Below the pieces are notes generated by a model. That model was given only the letters and a program-made list of their open reading frames with translations. It had not been told where the DNA came from and searched no databases. Below are positions 1 through 12,060 of a DNA stretch of 64,000 bases, in pieces; position 1 is the first letter of the stretch, and every line of letters starts with the position of its first letter. The translations under genes were made by a program, and so were the position numbers. The DNA comes from Mycolicibacterium sp. J2 (lineage in GTDB: Bacteria; Actinomycetota; Actinomycetes; Mycobacteriales; Mycobacteriaceae), in NCBI RefSeq assembly GCF_026240945.1, contig NZ_JAPFPY010000008.1:173165-237164 (forward strand), in the 5' to 3' direction.

Positions 1-239
1 GCAGTTGCAGTCGTCCTGACCACGAGAATGGCTGGGGTCGTGTCGCTTTCGACGTTACGGTGTTGCCGCGCACCCGGTTGATCGCCGATGCGCGCCAGGT
101 GTTCACCGTCGACGCGCCGGCGGTGGCGGCCCTACGCGTGCAGGCCTACCCGGACGGCGGTATCGCCAGGGTGCGCGCCATCGGTGTGCCGACGGAGGAG
201 GGCTTGCGAACACTGCGCCACCGATGGGAGCTGTCATGA
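1..239 (+). CDS. alc: Allantoicase-like protein, C-terminal fragment
   Basis: Only the last 78 codons lie in the window, with the reading frame starting at base 3 and the stop at 237-239. The fragment contains LRVQAYPDGGIARVRAIG, which resembles the closing beta-strand of allantoicase-repeat proteins (xVRLxxxPDGGxARLRxxG). Allantoicase hydrolyses allantoate to ureidoglycolate and urea in purine breakdown. The stop overlaps the next start (ATGA at 236-239), so the two are probably translationally coupled. The identification rests on one short motif; another galactose-binding-fold protein is possible. Confidence 0.55.
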   Translation, partial: SCSRPDHENGWGRVAFDVTVLPRTRLIADARQVFTVDAPAVAALRVQAYPDGGIARVRAIGVPTEEGLRTLRHRWELS

Positions 240-757
240 CCGCGGTCGCCATGACCGACTGCGCCGGCCTGTGGCGACGAACCCTGCTGATCGAACCCGA
301 CGGCACCCGCGACGCCACTCCCGGCGTGCTGTGGCTGCAGGGCCTGACCGCCTACGTCGACTCCCGCGGCTTCGCCGGGCGGCTGGACCAGGACGGTGAC
401 GTGTTCGCCTGGCATCGCGCCGTGGACCTGCAGCCCCCTGGGCCCTTCCCGGACGCCGGCCGGATGCATTGGGACGGTGAGGTGCTCGTCGAGACCGGGG
501 TGCACGAAAACTACGTCGAGCACTGGGTGCGCGATCCGGTGGACCCTACCCCGACCGGGGCGCTGTTCCTGTCCGGTCCAGACGGCGCCCCCGCGCTGTT
601 GGTGCGCGTGGGGGCGGCGTTCGGCTGGGCCGACGGCACCAGGGTGGTCACCGGGGTGCAACGTCGGGAGCTCGCAATCAGCTTGTCCGGAAACGAAATC
701 CAGGCCAATGGTGTGCGCTGGACGGTAGCGGGATCGGAAGGGAACGTGGATCTATGA
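236..757 (+). CDS. Conserved hypothetical protein, possibly lipocalin-like
   Basis: A 173-residue protein with no signal peptide or membrane segment. It begins LWRRTLLIEPDGTRD, followed by WLQG and EHW blocks. This resembles a bacterial family of lipocalin-like hypotheticals that I recognise only by pattern. ATG 236 is preferred over ATG 224 because it forms an ATGA overlap with the upstream stop. The 3' end overlaps the next start in the same way. Its place between an allantoicase-like gene and an oxygenase suggests a role in purine or ureide catabolism, but that is inference from neighbours only. Confidence 0.6.
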   Translation: MTAVAMTDCAGLWRRTLLIEPDGTRDATPGVLWLQGLTAYVDSRGFAGRLDQDGDVFAWHRAVDLQPPGPFPDAGRMHWDGEVLVETGVHENYVEHWVRDPVDPTPTGALFLSGPDGAPALLVRVGAAFGWADGTRVVTGVQRRELAISLSGNEIQANGVRWTVAGSEGNVDL

Positions 758-1781
758 GTGGCGTCACGTCATTCACGTCGGTGCCCGTCATCGACATCAG
801 TGGACTGTACTCACCCGAGCGGGCCGAGCAGGACCGGGTGGCCGGCGAGATCGGCAGGGCAGCAGCCGAAGTCGGTTTCTTCTATATCAGTGGCACCGGC
901 ATCGACGAGTCGTTGTTCGATGCCATGCTGGCCGCGGTCAAGGAGTTCTTCGCCCTGCCGGTGGAAGAGAAGATGCGCAGTTATATCGGCTTGTCCCGGT
1001 GTCACCGCGGTTATGTCCCGGTCGGTGAGGAAGGGCTGGAGGGCACCGTCCCGGATCTGAAGGAGGCGTTCGACACCGCCTTGGACCTGCCCGCCGACGA
1101 CCCGGACTACGTGGCCGGCAATCCGATGCTGGGGCCCAATACCTGGCCGGACCTGCCCGGCTTCGCCGACGCGGTGACGGCCTACTATCAGGCGCTGCTG
1201 GCGGTGGGGCAGCGGCTGCTGTGGGCATTCGCCGTCGCGCTCGGCGAGGATCCGGAGGTGTTCGCCAGGCACGCCACCAAGACGCCGAGCCAGCTGCGGC
1301 TGATCCACTATCCGTACAACCCGGATGCCAAGGACAGCATCGGTATCGGTGCCCACACCGACTACGAGTGCTTCACCCTGCTCAAGCCGACGGCGCCGGG
1401 GTTGGAGGTGCTCAACGGGGCAGGTGAATGGATCGACGTCCCGCCGGTGCCGGGCGCTTTCGTCGTCAACATCGGTGATCTGCTGGAGCTGTGGACCAAC
1501 GGAGCCTTCGTCGCCACCAGCCATCGGGTTCGCAAGGTCGCCGAGGAGCGGTACTCGTTCCCGCTGTTCTTCAACGTCGACTACCACACCGAGGTCAAAC
1601 CACTCCCGCAGTTCGACTCGCCGGAGGCCCAGAGTCGGCCCACCCTGCGCGCCGGGGAACACCTCTTCGCGCAGACCGCGCAGACGTTCGCCTACCTGCG
1701 CCGGCGCATCGAGTCGGGTGAACTGCAGCTGCCGGACGGCTCGCTGGGATTGAATCAGTTCGGCCGAAAGCCGTTGCCTGC

Positions 1782-1785
<4 letters not shown>
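754..1785 (+). CDS. 2-oxoglutarate/Fe(II) oxygenase, isopenicillin N synthase family
   Basis: A 343-residue soluble enzyme with the N-terminal DIOX_N segment (PVIDISGLYS) and the C-terminal double-stranded beta-helix. The iron ligands are visible: H201 and D203 in AHTDYE and H257 in TSHRV. R266 in the RYS triad is the expected 2-oxoglutarate carboxylate anchor. Such enzymes couple oxidative decarboxylation of 2-oxoglutarate to substrate oxidation; the substrate here is unknown. ATG 754 overlaps the previous stop, and the stop overlaps that of convergent fecB by 4 nt. A link to purine catabolism is suggested only by the allantoicase-like gene upstream. Confidence 0.85.
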
Positions 1786-5981
<4,196 letters not shown>

Positions 5982-6006
5982 CAGCGCCGCGCACAGGTCG
6001 GGCCTC

Positions 6007-6012
6007 TACAGT
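6007..6012 (+). promoter_or_regulatory. Predicted -10 hexamer TACAGT, leaderless start
   Basis: TACAGT matches the mycobacterial TAnnnT -10 consensus and ends 6 nt before the ATG at 6019. Transcription would start at or next to the start codon. No Shine-Dalgarno sequence precedes that ATG. Confidence 0.45.
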
Positions 6013-6018
6013 GGAGCC

Positions 6019-6330
6019 ATGGTGTTGGTGAGACGGACGGTTCTGGTGGGTGCGTGCGCGGCTGCGATCGCCGGCGGCGCGGTCGTGCTCGCCGCCCCAG
6101 CCTCGGCGGACTGCCCGTGGGGTACCCGACCCAGCCATTTCCCGGGCGTCTGCGTGGCCGGAGCCGGCCAAGGCAGCAGCACCGGCGGTAACGCCGTCGT
6201 GCCGCCGCCCAACGCCGCGCCGCCGCTGGTGCAGAACACGCCGGGCGGATTGTCGTCGGTCGCAGGCATCCCGTGCACCCCGGAGAACGTGGGTAAGTGC
6301 ATCGCCCTGCAGCAGAGCCAGGGCGGCTAA
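6019..6330 (+). CDS. Small secreted Cys-containing protein
   Basis: A 103-residue protein with a Sec signal peptide: VRR n-region, Ala/Val-rich core, and cleavage after APASA near residue 30. The mature part is about 73 residues with four cysteines, consistent with two disulfides, and a Pro/Asn-rich middle. ATG 6019 is chosen because it starts the signal peptide and follows a TACAGT -10 box by 6 nt; longer frames would run through serB2. It is convergent with the MocR gene, overlapping it by 4 nt. Function unknown. Confidence 0.7.
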   Translation: MVLVRRTVLVGACAAAIAGGAVVLAAPASADCPWGTRPSHFPGVCVAGAGQGSSTGGNAVVPPPNAAPPLVQNTPGGLSSVAGIPCTPENVGKCIALQQSQGG

Positions 6331-7769
6331 ACCACCACCGCGTGGGATTCCGGTTCGGGTGCACCGGTGATGGCCGCCCAGGCCCGTGCCATCAGATCGA
6401 CCGCTTCCTCGAGTTGCGGCTCGGGCAGCGCATAAGGCACCCGCACGAACCGTTCCAGGGTGCCGTCCACCCCGAACCGCGGACCGGCCGGCAGGTCCAG
6501 GCCCAATCGTGAGGCCGAAGCCGATAGCGCCGTGCTCATCGGGGCCGGCAATTTGACCCACAGCGACATCCCGTTGGGACCCGACCCGGGCCGCCAGTCC
6601 GGTAGCCGGCGCTCCAGCAGATTCAGCAGGTAGGCCCGGCGACTGCGCAGCAGGGCCCGGCGTTCGGCCAGTACCGCCTCCCGTTCCTCGATAAGCCTTG
6701 CCGCCGTGAGCTGTTCGAGGATCGGGGTGCCCAGATCCACCGACGGCCGGATCGCCGCGATAGTGGCCAGGGTGTTGCGTTCGGCCCGGATCCAGCCGAC
6801 CCGCAGGCCGCCCCAGAACGACTTGGACATCGATCCGATCGTGAGCACCAGGTCGGGTCGCGGCACGCTGGTGGCCAGCGGTGCCGGCGGCGCCTGGTCG
6901 ATCCACATGTCCATGATCGACTCGTCGACGATCGTGCGGGTCCGCGTTTCGGAGATGATGTGCCCCAACCGGGTTCGCTCATCGGGCGCCATGGTGAATC
7001 CGGTCGGATTGTGGTTGTCCGGGATCAGGTAGGCCAGGCTGGGGGAGAGCTGACGCAGCGCCGCGTGCACCGCATCCAGCTCCCAGCCGTCGTCGGTGAG
7101 CGGAACCGGCACCGCGCGTGTCCCCGCCGTCGAAATGGCCGCCAGCGCACCGTGATACGTCGGTTGCTCGACGAGCACGCGGTCGCCCGGCTCGGTGAAT
7201 GCGGCCAGGATCAACCCGATGGCGTGCTGGGCGCCGCTGGTGATCATGATCTGGCTGGGTTCGGTGGGCAGTCCGCGGTCGCAGTACCGCTGGGCCACGG
7301 CGGTGCGCAGGGCACACACACCGGTCAGGTCGTGGCCGGGCTCGCTGAGATACGGGGTGATATCGCGGGTGGCCGCGGCGAAGGCCTCCAGGACCGGGGC
7401 GCTCGGCGCCGACAGTGCGGCGGCGGCCAGGCTGACGGTGGCGCCGGTGCTCGGCTCGGCGGTCATCTCGGGGCGGGGTGGCAACGCCGCTGTGGAGCGC
7501 GCCCCGCGGCGGGCCTGTAGGTAACCGTCTTCGCGGAGCTGGGTGAAGGCCGCGGTGACGGTGGTCCGCGATACCCGTAAGGCATCGGCCAGGGCGCGTT
7601 CGCTGGGCAGCCGGGCGCCGACCGGCACGCGGCCGTCCACGATGAGCAGCCGGATGGCGTCGGCCAGTCCCGCGTAGGCAGGGCCGGTGGCGCTGGAGGT
7701 GCGCCAGTTACCCAACTCGCGGGCCAAAAGGTCCTCATCGAGTGATCTGGCAGCCATTTCGATCGACAT
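6327..7769 (-). CDS. MocR-family regulator (GntR wHTH fused to fold-type I aminotransferase)
   Basis: A 480-residue protein with an N-terminal GntR winged helix (about residues 30-95, including LPSERALADALRVSRTTV) and a C-terminal aminotransferase-like domain. The PLP-binding lysine is K316 in SMSKSFWGG. MocR proteins sense PLP or an amino-acid-derived ligand and usually control the adjacent divergent gene. Here that gene encodes a YczE-type membrane protein, the known YczR-YczE arrangement. Start ATG 7769 leaves about 200 nt to yczE, containing repeated elements and a small reading frame. Confidence 0.9.
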   Translation of the reverse strand: MSIEMAARSLDEDLLARELGNWRTSSATGPAYAGLADAIRLLIVDGRVPVGARLPSERALADALRVSRTTVTAAFTQLREDGYLQARRGARSTAALPPRPEMTAEPSTGATVSLAAAALSAPSAPVLEAFAAATRDITPYLSEPGHDLTGVCALRTAVAQRYCDRGLPTEPSQIMITSGAQHAIGLILAAFTEPGDRVLVEQPTYHGALAAISTAGTRAVPVPLTDDGWELDAVHAALRQLSPSLAYLIPDNHNPTGFTMAPDERTRLGHIISETRTRTIVDESIMDMWIDQAPPAPLATSVPRPDLVLTIGSMSKSFWGGLRVGWIRAERNTLATIAAIRPSVDLGTPILEQLTAARLIEEREAVLAERRALLRSRRAYLLNLLERRLPDWRPGSGPNGMSLWVKLPAPMSTALSASASRLGLDLPAGPRFGVDGTLERFVRVPYALPEPQLEEAVDLMARAWAAITGAPEPESHAVVV

Positions 7770-7784
7770 TTGATGCCAGTATGT

Positions 7785-7828
7785 CGGAACTGGCTATTGA
7801 TGAGCAAGCCAATCCGGTCCGAAACTGG
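7785..7828. promoter_or_regulatory. Candidate MocR operator, imperfect direct repeat
   Basis: TCGGAACTGGC (7785-7795) and TCCGAAACTGG (7818-7828) are near-identical elements 33 nt apart, between the divergent mocR-like and yczE-like genes. GAACTGGCTAT occurs exactly at 7787-7797 and again at 7841-7851. MocR regulators often bind repeated half-sites in this position. Binding is inferred from repetition and location only. Confidence 0.4.
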
Positions 7829-7832
7829 GGAG

Positions 7833-7979
7833 GTGACCAAGAACTGGCTATCCCGACTGGCGTCGAAGTACCACCGCAGTGGCCCGTCGAACCGCGTGCG
7901 GCACGGCGGTGACCCCGATGCCCGGCGCGTTCGCAACGAACTGGACGCCATCCGCGCTCGCTTCCCGGACCACGCATGA
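7833..7979 (+). CDS. Small basic hypothetical protein upstream of yczE
   Basis: A 48-residue charged peptide ending in RRVRNELDAIRARFPDHA. Its stop overlaps the yczE ATG (ATGA at 7976-7979), which is the main support for it being real. The start is uncertain. GTG 7833 directly abuts a GGGGAGG stretch with no spacing, while in-frame ATG 7800 gives 59 codons. It could be a short coupled regulatory peptide or a real small protein. I do not recognise the family. Confidence 0.4.
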   Translation: MTKNWLSRLASKYHRSGPSNRVRHGGDPDARRVRNELDAIRARFPDHA

Positions 7980-8662
7980 GAAGCCTCAGCAGGGCGGCGC
8001 TGCTGCTGTTCGGGCTCGTCGGGTACGGCCTGTCGATGGCCATGATGGTGCGCGCCGGACTCGGACTGGACCCGTGGGACGTATTTCATCAGGGCCTGAC
8101 CCGGCACACCCCGATGACGATCGGGACCGCCACGGCCGTGGTCGGCGTCGTCGTGCTGCTGGCCTGGATCCCGCTGCGCAACAAGCCCGGCATCGGCACG
8201 GTTGCCAACGTCATCGTCATCGCCGTGACCGTCGATGCCGGGCTGGCCCTGCTCACCGCACCGGAGTCACTGCCGGCCCGCATCGCCCTCATGCTGGGCG
8301 CGGTCCTGCTCAACGCCGTCAGCACCGTGCTCTACATCGGCGCCGGACTCGGCCCCGGGCCACGCGATGGGCTGATGACCGGCCTGGTGGCGCGCACCGG
8401 CCTGTCGGTCCGGCTGGTCCGCACCGCCATCGAGGCCACCGTGCTGGCGGCCGGTTGGCTGCTGGGCGGCACCGTCGGTGTCGGCACCGTGGTCTACGCC
8501 TTCGGGATCGGCCCGCTGGTCCAGCTGATCCTGCGGATCATGCCCCGCCGGCTGCTGTTCCACGACTTCGGCGCCGCGGGGCGCTCCCGGGCCGGTGAGG
8601 AGTCCGACACTACGATGGGCGAGTGCCAGACACCGAGCGTGAATCCGATCCAGACCTGCTGA
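7976..8662 (+). CDS. YczE/YitT-type integral membrane protein
   Basis: A 228-residue protein with about five hydrophobic helices and the signature AGLGLDPWDVFHQGL near residue 25, typical of the YczE/YyaS family. It is probably co-regulated by the divergent MocR protein; family members are suspected transporters but the substrate is unknown. The C-terminus after about residue 195 is polar and overlaps the following ABC ATPase gene by 40 nt. The last residues may therefore be dispensable. Confidence 0.8.
   Translation: MRSLSRAALLLFGLVGYGLSMAMMVRAGLGLDPWDVFHQGLTRHTPMTIGTATAVVGVVVLLAWIPLRNKPGIGTVANVIVIAVTVDAGLALLTAPESLPARIALMLGAVLLNAVSTVLYIGAGLGPGPRDGLMTGLVARTGLSVRLVRTAIEATVLAAGWLLGGTVGVGTVVYAFGIGPLVQLILRIMPRRLLFHDFGAAGRSRAGEESDTTMGECQTPSVNPIQTC
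8611..8616 (+). promoter_or_regulatory. Predicted -10 hexamer TACGAT inside yczE
   Basis: TACGAT ends 6 nt before the GTG at 8623. It suggests that the ABC ATPase has its own leaderless transcript starting within the 3' end of yczE. Confidence 0.4.
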
Positions 8663-9462
8663 TCGATTTCGCCAGAGTCAGCCTGCGCCGCGGCGGAAAA
8701 ACGCTGGTCGGCCCCCTCGATTGGGCCGTCGAACTCGACGAGCGCTGGGTGGTGATCGGCCCCAACGGGGCCGGTAAGACCTCGCTGTTGCGGATCGCCG
8801 CCGCGGTTGACCATCCGTCGTCGGGCACCGCGTTCGTGTTGGGGGAGCGACTCGGCCGCACCGACATGGCCGAGCTGCGCAGCCGGGTCGGGCTGTCCAG
8901 TTCGGCACTGAGCCAACGCGTGCCCGACGACGAGGTGGTACGCGATCTGGTGGTCTCGGCCGGGTACGCGGTACTGGGCCGGTGGCGCGAGAAATACGAC
9001 GACGTCGACTACGAGCAGGCCGTCGACATGCTGGAGAGCGTCGGCGCCGAGCATCTGGCCGAGCGCACCTACGGAACGCTGTCCGAAGGTGAACGCAAGC
9101 GTGTGCTCATCGCGCGGTCGTTGATGACCGATCCGGAACTGTTGCTGCTCGACGAACCCGCCGCCGGCCTGGACCTGGGCGGCCGCGAGGAACTGGTGGC
9201 CCGGCTGGCCGATCTGGCCGCCGACCCGGACGCGCCGGCCATCGTGCTGGTCACCCATCATGTCGAGGAGATCCCGCCCGGCTTCAGCCACTGCCTGCTG
9301 TTGTCCGAAGGGGCGGTGGTGGCCTCCGGGTTGCTCACCGACGTGCTGACATCGGAGAACTTGTCGACGGCATTCGGGCAGTCGATCGCCCTCGAGATGG
9401 TCGAGGGACGCTACTTCGCGCGGCGGGTGCGCAGCCGCGCGGCACACAGGAGGCGCGCATGA
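8623..9462 (+). CDS. ABC transporter ATP-binding protein (Rv3041c-like)
   Basis: A 279-residue single nucleotide-binding domain. Walker A is GPNGAGKTS near residue 48, the signature is LSEGERKR, Walker B is LLLLDEPAAGLDLG, and the H-loop is VTHHVEE. No permease gene is adjacent, so it is either an orphan energiser of a transporter encoded elsewhere or a soluble ABC protein. GTG 8623 follows a -10-like TACGAT by 6 nt. It is upstream of Nudix and echA17, the same order as Rv3041c-Rv3039c. Confidence 0.9.
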   Translation: MPDTERESDPDLLIDFARVSLRRGGKTLVGPLDWAVELDERWVVIGPNGAGKTSLLRIAAAVDHPSSGTAFVLGERLGRTDMAELRSRVGLSSSALSQRVPDDEVVRDLVVSAGYAVLGRWREKYDDVDYEQAVDMLESVGAEHLAERTYGTLSEGERKRVLIARSLMTDPELLLLDEPAAGLDLGGREELVARLADLAADPDAPAIVLVTHHVEEIPPGFSHCLLLSEGAVVASGLLTDVLTSENLSTAFGQSIALEMVEGRYFARRVRSRAAHRRRA

Positions 9463-9535
9463 GCGAAGCTTGCGAGCGAACCATCGGCGCCGAATGTGCC
9501 GTCCGAGCCTGCGAGGCCGGCGCATGAGCGAAGCT
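9455..9535 (+). repeat. Duplicated gene-start segment GCGCATGAGCGAAGCT
   Basis: The 16-mer GCGCATGAGCGAAGCT occurs at 9455-9470 and 9520-9535. The first copy opens a 22-codon frame (9459-9527) whose ATG overlaps the ABC-gene stop and whose own stop overlaps the Nudix ATG at 9524. This looks like a roughly 65-bp duplication of a gene start that left a coupled mini-ORF. Whether the peptide is made is unknown. Confidence 0.55.
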
Positions 9536-10348
9536 CGCGACCCGTTGATTCCCCGGCCGGCCTCGACGGTGATGCTGCTGCGTGACCAGGGCACCCCGGA
9601 GTCGCTGGAGATCTTCCTGATGCGCAGGCACTCCGCGATGGACTTCGTCGCGGGCGTGATGGTGTTCCCCGGCGGCGGTGTCGACGACCGTGATCGCGGC
9701 CAGGACATCGCCTGGTACGGCCCCGACCCGGCGTGGTGGGCCGGGCGCCTCAACGTCGACGTCGACCTGGCCGAGGCGCTGGTGTGCGCCGCCGCCCGCG
9801 AGACATTCGAGGAGTCCGGGGTGCTGTTCGCCGGGGCGGCCGACGACTCGGACGTCCTCGTCGACGATGCATCGGTGTACCGGGAGCAGCGCGCGGCGCT
9901 GGCCAACAATTCGCTGTCCTTCGCGGATTTCCTGCGCACCGAGAAGCTGGTGCTGCGAGCCGACCTGCTGCGGCCCTGGGCCAACTGGGTCACCCCGAAA
10001 GAGGAGCGCACCCGCCGCTACGACACCTACTTCTTCGTCGGTGCGCTGCCGGCCGGCCAGCGCGCCGACGGGGAGAACACCGAGAGTGACCGCGCGTTCT
10101 GGTCCACCCCGCAGGCGGCCCTCGACGAGTTCGCCGAGGGCCGATCGTTCCTGCTGCCGCCGACCTGGTCGCAATTGGATTCGCTGAACGGGCGGACCGT
10201 GGCCGAGGTGCTGGCCACCGAGCGCAAGATCGTCGCGATGGAGCCTCGGCTGTCCGCGGACAAGGGGACCGGCGACTGGGATATCGAGTTCTTCGACGGG
10301 GCCCGGTACAACGCCGCGCGTAACCGGCGCGCACCCGAGGGGTACTGA
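9524..10348 (+). CDS. Nudix hydrolase with long insertion (Rv3040c-like)
   Basis: A 274-residue protein beginning [18 protein letters not shown]. The Nudix region has FPGGGVDD near residue 47 and, after an unusually long insertion, the box core [11 protein letters not shown]. This spacing resembles the NUDT19/RppD-like group acting on nucleoside-diphosphate-linked metabolites such as CoA derivatives; the substrate is not certain. ATG 9524 is the second copy of a duplicated start and overlaps a 22-codon frame. echA17 follows 2 nt downstream. Confidence 0.85.
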   Translation: MSEARDPLIPRPASTVMLLRDQGTPESLEIFLMRRHSAMDFVAGVMVFPGGGVDDRDRGQDIAWYGPDPAWWAGRLNVDVDLAEALVCAAARETFEESGVLFAGAADDSDVLVDDASVYREQRAALANNSLSFADFLRTEKLVLRADLLRPWANWVTPKEERTRRYDTYFFVGALPAGQRADGENTESDRAFWSTPQAALDEFAEGRSFLLPPTWSQLDSLNGRTVAEVLATERKIVAMEPRLSADKGTGDWDIEFFDGARYNAARNRRAPEGY

Positions 10349-10350
10349 CC

Positions 10351-11043
10351 GTGCGCGAGTTCGTCACCCTGGTCGTCGACGACGGCATCGGCACGCTGGT
10401 GCTGTCCCGTCCGCCGGGCAACGCGCTGACCCGGCAGATGTGTCGTGAGATCGGCGAAGCAGCCGCGGAACTGGGTGGCGATCCGGCCGTCAGCGCGGTG
10501 ATCGTCTACGGCGGTCACGAAGTGTTCTGTGCCGGTGACGACGTGCCCGAGCTGCGCCGGCTACAGCCCGGGGATGCCGAGAGCATCACCCGGACGTGCC
10601 GGGCCGCCGTCGACGCCGTCGCCGGAATCCCGAAACCCACCATCGCCGCGGTGACCGGCTACGCGCTGGGGTCCGGGTTGGCGTTGGCGTTGGCCGCCGA
10701 CTGGCGGGTGTCCGGTGACAACGTCAAGTTCGGGGCCACCGAGGTGCTGGCCGGGCTGTTGCCCGCGGCGGGCACGGCCGGTCTGGTCCGCGCGATCGGC
10801 GTGAGCCGGGCCAAGGACCTGGTGTTCAGCGGCCGGTTCGTGGGCGCCGAGGAGGCGTTGGACATCGGCCTGACCGACGAGATGGTGGCCCCGGACGGCG
10901 TGTACGACGTCGCACTGGCCCGGGCCCGGCGCTTCCTTGAGGCGCCCGCGCATGTGCTGGCCGGGGCCAAGGGAATGATCGACGGCGCTGGTGACGGGGT
11001 GCGCCACTACGTCGAGGTCTTCGCGAAGGCGACCGGGAGTTAG
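10351..11043 (+). CDS. echA17: Enoyl-CoA hydratase/isomerase family protein EchA17
   Basis: A 230-residue crotonase-fold protein, slightly short for the family. The oxyanion-hole regions ([10 protein letters not shown], and [17 protein letters not shown]) are present. The first catalytic acid is retained (GATEVLAG), but the position matching the second hydratase glutamate reads AKDLVFSG, with Asp. Hydratase activity is therefore plausible but altered chemistry is possible. The GTG start lies 2 nt after the Nudix stop. Synteny with Rv3039c supports the name. Confidence 0.85.
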   Translation: MREFVTLVVDDGIGTLVLSRPPGNALTRQMCREIGEAAAELGGDPAVSAVIVYGGHEVFCAGDDVPELRRLQPGDAESITRTCRAAVDAVAGIPKPTIAAVTGYALGSGLALALAADWRVSGDNVKFGATEVLAGLLPAAGTAGLVRAIGVSRAKDLVFSGRFVGAEEALDIGLTDEMVAPDGVYDVALARARRFLEAPAHVLAGAKGMIDGAGDGVRHYVEVFAKATGS

Positions 11044-11046
11044 GCT
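11041..11046 (+). promoter_or_regulatory. Predicted -10 hexamer TAGGCT
   Basis: TAGGCT overlaps the echA17 stop codon and ends 6 nt before the methyltransferase ATG at 11053, consistent with a leaderless transcript. Confidence 0.45.
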
Positions 11047-11052
11047 GCCCAT

Positions 11053-12060
11053 ATGACGAGCACGGACCACACGCCCGCCGAGACCGATGTCGCCGCCGGA
11101 GCGGCTCCGGCCCCCAACCCGCACGCCACGGCCGAACAGGTCGCGGCCGCGCTGAAGGACACCAAGCTGGCCCAGGTGCTCTACCACGACTGGGAAGCCG
11201 AGACCTACGACGACAAGTGGTCCATCTCCTACGACCAGCGCTGTATCGACTATGCCCGCGGCCGGTTCGACGCCATCGTGCCCGACGAGGTGCAACGCGA
11301 ACTGCCCTACGACCGGGCTCTGGAGCTGGGCTGCGGCACCGGCTTCTTCCTGCTCAACCTGATCCAGGCCGGGGTGGCCCGGCGCGGTTCGGTCACCGAC
11401 CTGTCACCGGGCATGGTGAAGGTGGCCACCCGCAACGGACAGGGCCTGGGGCTGGACGTCGACGGTCGGGTCGCCGACGCCGAGGGCATCCCGTATGAGG
11501 ACAACACCTTCGACCTGGTGGTCGGGCACGCGGTCTTGCATCACATCCCCGATGTGGAGCTGTCCCTGCGTGAGGTGGTACGCGTGCTCAAGCCGGGTGG
11601 GCGCTTCGTGTTCGCCGGTGAGCCGACCAGTAAGGGCAACGTCTACGCCCGCAACCTGTCGACGTTGACGTGGCATCTGTCCACCAACATCACCAAGCTG
11701 CCCGGCCTGGAAGGCTGGCGCCGGCCGCAGGCCGAACTCGACGAGTCCTCCCGCGCCGCCGCACTGGAGGCCGTGGTGGACCTGCACACGTTCGAGCCGT
11801 CGGATCTGGAGCGGATGGCCACCAATGCCGGTGCGGTCGAGGTCGCCACTGCCAGTGAGGAATTCACCGCCGCCATGCTGGGCTGGCCGATCCGCACCTT
11901 CGAGGCGTCGGTGCCCCCCGGCAAACTGGGTTGGGGCTGGGCCAAATTCGCGTTCAACAGCTGGACGTCGCTGTCCTGGGTGGACTCCAACGTGTGGCGC
12001 CGGGTGGTGCCCAAGGGCTGGTTCTACAACGTGATGGTCACCGGGGTCAAGCCGTCCTAG
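11053..12060 (+). CDS. SAM-dependent methyltransferase (Rv3038c-like)
   Basis: A 335-residue class I methyltransferase. Motif I is ALELGCGTGFFLLNL near residue 95, the acidic motif is VTDLSPGMV, and the later motifs are FDLVVGHAVLHHIPD and LKPGGRFVFAGEP. The N-terminal 25 residues are Ala/Pro-rich and probably disordered. By synteny it matches Rv3038c, near genes linked to methylglucose lipopolysaccharide. The acceptor cannot be read from the sequence. Confidence 0.88.
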   Translation: MTSTDHTPAETDVAAGAAPAPNPHATAEQVAAALKDTKLAQVLYHDWEAETYDDKWSISYDQRCIDYARGRFDAIVPDEVQRELPYDRALELGCGTGFFLLNLIQAGVARRGSVTDLSPGMVKVATRNGQGLGLDVDGRVADAEGIPYEDNTFDLVVGHAVLHHIPDVELSLREVVRVLKPGGRFVFAGEPTSKGNVYARNLSTLTWHLSTNITKLPGLEGWRRPQAELDESSRAAALEAVVDLHTFEPSDLERMATNAGAVEVATASEEFTAAMLGWPIRTFEASVPPGKLGWGWAKFAFNSWTSLSWVDSNVWRRVVPKGWFYNVMVTGVKPS

